Source: Kondoa malvinella
Taxonomy: Eukaryota > Basidiomycota > Agaricostilbomycetes > Agaricostilbales > Kondoaceae
NCBI GenBank assembly: GCA_039545315.1
Contig: BCIM01000001.1
Location: 2,265,783-2,329,782, forward strand
Direction of reading: 5' to 3'
Length of the DNA: 64,000 nt
The notes under the pieces were generated by a model. That model did not search any database, was not told where the DNA came from, and saw only the letters and a program-made list of their open reading frames with translations. This document shows, in pieces, positions 59,585 to 64,000 of this stretch (positions are counted from its first letter, which is position 1; every line of letters begins with the position of its first letter). The position numbers and the translations under genes are program-made.

Positions 59585-62172
59585 ATGCAAATCCTCGCTG
59601 CGCTTCTATGCATAGCTTCAGTCAATGCTTCTCCGCTTTTGCACCGCAATAACGGAGATGGAGGATCGCCAGCCGCTACCTATGCAGGCGCAACATCATC
59701 AGACATTTATCCTCCTCCTGGAGCTAGTCCAAACACAGTCTTGTTCCCATCAGAGCCTGGTGAGCAGGATATCAATTACCTAACGTGCTGAGCTGATTAC
59801 ATTCAGTTGTCGGGTATGCTGGTCCAACACCTAGTAAGTACTGCACTGAACAGCTAGAACATCGATTGATGTATCGTATAGCTGGAGCTGCACCGTTCGC
59901 TATCGCAACAGCGCCCACGTTTCCTGGCATTCAGGACGAGTGAGTCTATAAACTCTTCAGCACGTTCGCTTACTTATGTCTATACTTGTGACAGCTTCTA
60001 TCCATTAGTCAAGTGAGGAACCGTACTCGCACAGCGGATCCATACTTACACCCTCACAGAGCCGTTCCAGCCCAAAGCTCGCCTGATTCTTCATTCGACT
60101 CTCGCAAATATTGGGGCAACCTTACTCCTCGATATACCGTACCGTCAAGCGCATACGGTCTGGACAAAGCGAGTCCACTCTTGCCCGATCAATGCGACAT
60201 CACTCAAGTACACATCTTGTACCGCCATGGCGCTCGGTCAGTCCAGCATTTGTACAGCTTGATGAATGCTGATAATTCGAGCAGTTACCCGACTTCTGGC
60301 TCAATCCCGACCGAATTCAGCGCGAAATTGCAAAAAGCAGCTACTAGCGACGGGTTCTCGGCTAAAGGAGACCTGTCTTTCCTAAACAAGTGGACTTACA
60401 AGGTATGGTTTCTTGATAGTAGACAGACAAGTGCTGATGCTTACGTGCAGCTTGGGGCCGAGCTCCTGACGCCAGTGAGTGTTCTGCTTTGATCTTGGTA
60501 TCTGCTCACACTGTATCAGTTCGGTCGCAAACAAGAATTCGAGCTCGGGTGAGCTTCGAGATGCTTTGACTTAGTAGTGTCTGACAATTTTCCAGTATCG
60601 GCAACCGAATGCTCTATGGAGATCTATTGCAAAACTTTACCGACGCTGGTGTATTGCCAGTCTTCAGAACCGAGTCAGAAGATCGCATGGTGAAGAGTGC
60701 TCTAAACTTTGCTTCTGGCTTCTTCGGCGTTCCTGAATACCTCGATGAGGTCAACATTCTGCTCATGATCGAGGATGCGGGTTTCAACAACAGTGAGCAT
60801 CTTGTCCACCTGCAGTTCATCGCTCAGAAAGATTGTTAGCTGGTGCTCCTTATGATGTCTGCACGTGTGTAGAGCTATATAGAGACCGCTGAATTGAAGC
60901 TCACGCTCTATTGCAGTAACGCAAATGACAAGACCAAGGGCAGCATCGGCAATGGCCTCGCTACAGAGTTCAGCAAGACCGCATTCAAAGATACCATTAA
61001 ACGCCTGCAGCCTATGATCAAAGGTGTCGAGCTCAATGCAACCGATATCATTGGCATGCTTCAGCTCTGCTCGTGAGCTTTCACCATGCGAACCTAATAT
61101 GTTACTGACTTGGTGCAGCTACGAGACTGTAGCTCTGGGCTACAGTAAATTCTGCGAGCTGTTCACTGAGGATGAATTCAGAGATTACGAATACTACTGC
61201 AAGTCGCTACCTTTTATTTCCCCGAGCGCAACCTGACGCAACTCCTCTAGATGATCTGATCTTGTGAGCATCACATCTACCGCTACTGCTCTTGTCTTAC
61301 GCAGACCTTGTAGCTACTACAACAATGGTCAGTACCATCGGGATCCGGATTGAGCGCTATCTAATGAGATATACAGGCTTCGGCAGCCCTGTCGCAGCAG
61401 CTCAGGGTCTCGGTTTCTTGCAAGAGTTTGTCGCCCGTTTCGTGAGTGCAGTCAAACTAGAAACGATTCTCGCTGAGATATGTCCAGCAAATGAAACCTT
61501 TGACCGAGTTCAACTCTACTACCAATGGTAAGCAATACTTATGACGTCTACCGTTCACATTAAGCCTCGTTGGAGCCACTCTTGACAGCAATACACAAAC
61601 CTTCCCTCTCAACCAAAGCATCTACGCCGATGCTACTCACGAGGTCAGCCCGTGCTCATATGGTCGATGAATATACTCACATGCGGTCTAGGTCGTCGTG
61701 CTAGACTTTGTAGCCGCCCTGAACCTGACATCCGTCTTCCAATCCGGGCCTTTACCGCTTGATAAGCGCACCGAAAACAGCTTTGTGGCTTCTCAAGTCG
61801 TTCCCTTTGCTACCAATCTAGTCATGCAAGTCCTCGAGTGTAGTGACATGTCTCCGACTAAGCAAATCCGCATGCTTCTGTGAGTTTCTTCGTCCAAGTG
61901 TCAGTTTGCGAGCTTACACTTGTCTACAGTAACGATGCCGTCCTCCCTCTCACGTACCCCGGCTGCGATCCAAAACAGAAGGATGGCATGTGCGCCTTCG
62001 ACACCGTTCTTTCGGCACTGGAGAAGCGAGTTCAAGAGATTGACTTTGATTACAGCTGCTTCGGAAACTAGTGAGCTGAGTTTTCTAGGCTTGCAAGCTA
62101 ACGCTGACCTGTATGTGAAGCACCGTCGAAGGTGGTAAAGACCTCAACGGCTTGCCTCCCAAGCGGGCCTAA
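59585..62172 (+). CDS. Secreted histidine acid phosphatase (phytase-like)
   Basis: Branch-2 histidine phosphatase. MQILAALLCIASVNASPLLH is the signal peptide. A low-complexity start is followed by YWGNLTPRYTVPSSAYGLDK, LLPDQCDITQVHILYRHGAR with the nucleophilic His, then FRTESEDRMVKSALNFASGF, and late in the gene SIYADATHE|VVVLDFVAAL, the proton-donor region. The RHGxRxP signature lacks the Pro (RHGARSV) and the usual HD pair is HE. CDPKQKDGMCAFDTVLSALE and YSCFGN supply the C-terminal disulfides; it ends GGKDLNGLPPKRA. At least ten short introns. Likely role is phosphate release from phytate or other phosphomonoesters outside the cell. Substrate and activity uncertain because of the two motif changes. 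Confidence 0.85.
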
Positions 62173-62390
62173 AATCGCGCGACGAAGAAAAAGCCAAATG
62201 TCCATAGTTGTGCAGAAACTATTGAAAGCTTGTTGTGCTCCCAATGTCTTCATTGCGACCTGAGTTTAACCTTCCTGTCCAATCCAGCTCCTTCACTTTG
62301 CCTCGCCTTCCCTAGACTTTCTACCGATACAATTCCGCGTGTGACCCGCTTTCCAGTCCTCGGCTTGACAAGTCTTTGAGCAATACATCG

Positions 62391-63725
62391 CTATGTCGCA
62401 TCTGAGGTACGTGCTGAGCAGATGAGCGAGAAAGTGCCCAGCTGAACATACAACGAGCACACTTTAAAGTGACGAAACAGATGCTCCGGGTCAGACCCTC
62501 CAGAGAAGTAGCCGGATCCGCAAGTGAGGCAAATGTAATCATCTGATGAACGAAGTATCAAGGGTCGCACTTGCTGTAATGTCGCGAAGATCATGTCCAG
62601 ACGCTTTGAAGCTGAGACTTCGTCCATGCACGTTGCTGCCAATGCAGTAAATTCAGAATCTTCTAGCAAAATATAGTTTGGCGGCGGGGCGATGCGCAAA
62701 GCAAGACAGATGACAAAGGCCAGCAGCGATACCAGCAGCCAAGCTTCATTTGGCTCAATCTTGCTTGGATCACGCGACAAGGCTATAACAGCGTGCAACT
62801 CGTTCTGCCATGTTTGCAAATATTCCTGATCTTCGGCTCGAAGATAGTTTACAAGCCCATGAAGAGCGTCAGCCCGTCTGCGGTGAAGGAGCAGCAAGAG
62901 TCGCCGGAGCAGCAAGAAGGGCATAATGTACTTTTCTCGCTTTTTTGATGCAGTCGCCATACGATACAGATGGCCTAGTGTGACTGATATGACGGCGTGT
63001 AAAGCTCTGACTCTGTTAGGATGGACATTTCTTCCCATGGTTCGGTGCCGTTGTGAAGCTTGTCAGTAATAGCGGCCATGGCAGAAAGGAAGATTGACGT
63101 GTCCTCTGAGGCAACCCGTCGGAACATGTATTGGTGAGCTGCGGTCATTGCGTTGTCTAACCTTGAGAACCGCTCCGACTCGAACTCCTCCATGATAAAA
63201 GCGATAGTCTTGCCAGCCTTGACTTGCCCGATGAATGTAGCTGTTTGTTGAGGCAAAGCTCGCATCTGCTCTGCGAAAGCTGTTGCATTGCCTGACTCCT
63301 GACCCTATATTGTGAGGGCTCTAAAAGGCGCTTGTGTGTATTCCGGTTCGAGGTATACAGTTCTAGGACCGACGCGGGTATGGCCTTGACGGTTCGGAAG
63401 AAGGAGATGGCCCATGTCTATATGCGCGTACACAGATTACAAAGCTCGCATTGTGAAGCCCGAGTCAGCTCTTAGTGACACAGTAGGGAGGTGGGGCATT
63501 ATTACTAGCAGAAAGATTAGCATAGAACGCATTCAGACAGTGAAACACGAACCGGACTCTCCTCCAAATTGACGAAAGTACATCATCCATGCCAGGACCG
63601 GCCTCTATTTCCCAACCACAGCTGCTAGTCTGACTCTCAACAAAGCGAAGAATGCTTTTATTCGTGTATCTCTTGTACCAAAAATCCCCCTGTTGACTCG
63701 TTTGGGTCAACTCCTGTAGCTTGAT
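62391..63725 (-). CDS. Unrecognised multi-exon gene, possibly continuing beyond 63725
   Basis: Open exons with clean splice signals but no known family. ELTQTSQQGDFWYKRYTNKS and EIEAGPGMDDVLSSIWRR lie in 63465-63725. MGHLLLPNRQGHTRVGPRT joins by a 54-nt GTATAC...TATAG intron (removing an in-frame TAG) to GQESGNATAFAEQMRALPQQ, then TIAFIMEEFESERFSRLDNA and FLSAMAAITDKLHNGTEPWE. 62391-62960 has MPFLLLRRLLLLLHRRRADA and RIAPPPNYILLEDSEFTALA, then YICLTCGSGYFSGGSDPEHL with FRHFK, a CX2C...HX3H pattern that could bind zinc. The 5' end and the junction near 62980 are not settled. It may be a regulator or a decayed gene. Confidence 0.4.
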
Positions 63726-64000
63726 TTGTATATGTGGCTCACCTCAAAGTTTCGTTACGGACTGTCATGCGTAGAATCAAGTGCACCTCGACTGCGAAGA
63801 GTGATGAGTACATGTCTGTGCCTGCTGAGGTGTCCCAGTCCAGGGACCACTCACAGCTCAATACTCGTAGCTGTTAACCACAGAGCAATTAGACTCGGAC
63901 ATCAGACGCAAGGTGACATATGACTCACCTTCTTGCATTCCCAAGGGCTTGAATTGCCTGAGATTTGGGCTAAGTGGCTCTTTCCTTCCACAGCGGCACA
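63726..64000. other. Window end, nothing assigned
   Basis: About 275 bp. May hold 5' exons or the promoter of the minus-strand gene to the left. No motif recognised. Confidence 0.4.

Overview
The window looks like a gene-dense nuclear segment from a basidiomycete fungus, possibly a yeast-like lineage such as Tremellomycetes, although the exact taxon cannot be fixed from the sequence alone. Almost every gene is broken by several very short introns (about 41-62 nt) that often carry CTGAC or CTAAT branch-site motifs. The arginine genes are fused as in fungi (ARG5,6-type). The left end holds a fungal Zn2Cys6 regulator and the TOG-array protein is of the long type. No tRNA, rRNA, CRISPR array or intact transposon was seen. 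Reading frames were joined by hand at splice sites, so internal exon borders are stated only where frame and homology agree.

Layout. 1-2379: Zn2Cys6 transcription factor, cut by the window edge. 2450-3940: degenerate partial copies of the 5' part of a kinase gene whose full copy lies at 6837-9133. 4452-6657: an HExxH zincin-like protein and a putative membrane protein. 9420-14338: CLU1. 14564-17194: a head-to-head pair, SKI8/WDR61 and DPH7, with only 26 bp between the start codons. 17227-27160, all on minus: SEC31, an SDD3-like M16 peptidase and RPS16. 27307-27943: MoaE. 28481-30702: a second kinase and its probable 5' exons, with a partial degenerate copy at 31625-31800. 32351-33743: the splicing factor YJU2B/CWC16. 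33976-35591: a secreted threonine-rich protein. 37974-40965: ARG5,6. 41139-41664: LSM1. 42066-44208: a cytochrome P450 with an apparent frameshift. 45610-52551: XMAP215/Stu2. 52635-53538: an eIF3k-like protein. 53688-54392: GOT1. 54678-58813: an FAD monooxygenase and a membrane-anchored GH9 glycosidase. 59585-62172: a secreted histidine acid phosphatase. 62391 to about 63725: an unrecognised gene.

Most genes are housekeeping: ribosome and translation (RPS16, DPH7, CLU1, eIF3k-like), mRNA decay and splicing (SKI8, LSM1, YJU2B), the secretory pathway (SEC31, GOT1) and the cytoskeleton (XMAP215). They do not form one pathway. The right end is more accessory: oxidoreductases and secreted hydrolases.

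The most interesting observations concern gene architecture. YJU2B appears to start with a 3-nt coding exon followed by a 4-nt microexon and also carries a GC-AG intron. RPS16 has a GC-AG intron, a 14-nt exon and a 6-nt microexon that encodes part of the decoding-centre tail and can be skipped in frame. Degenerate copies of kinase-gene segments sit beside both kinase loci.
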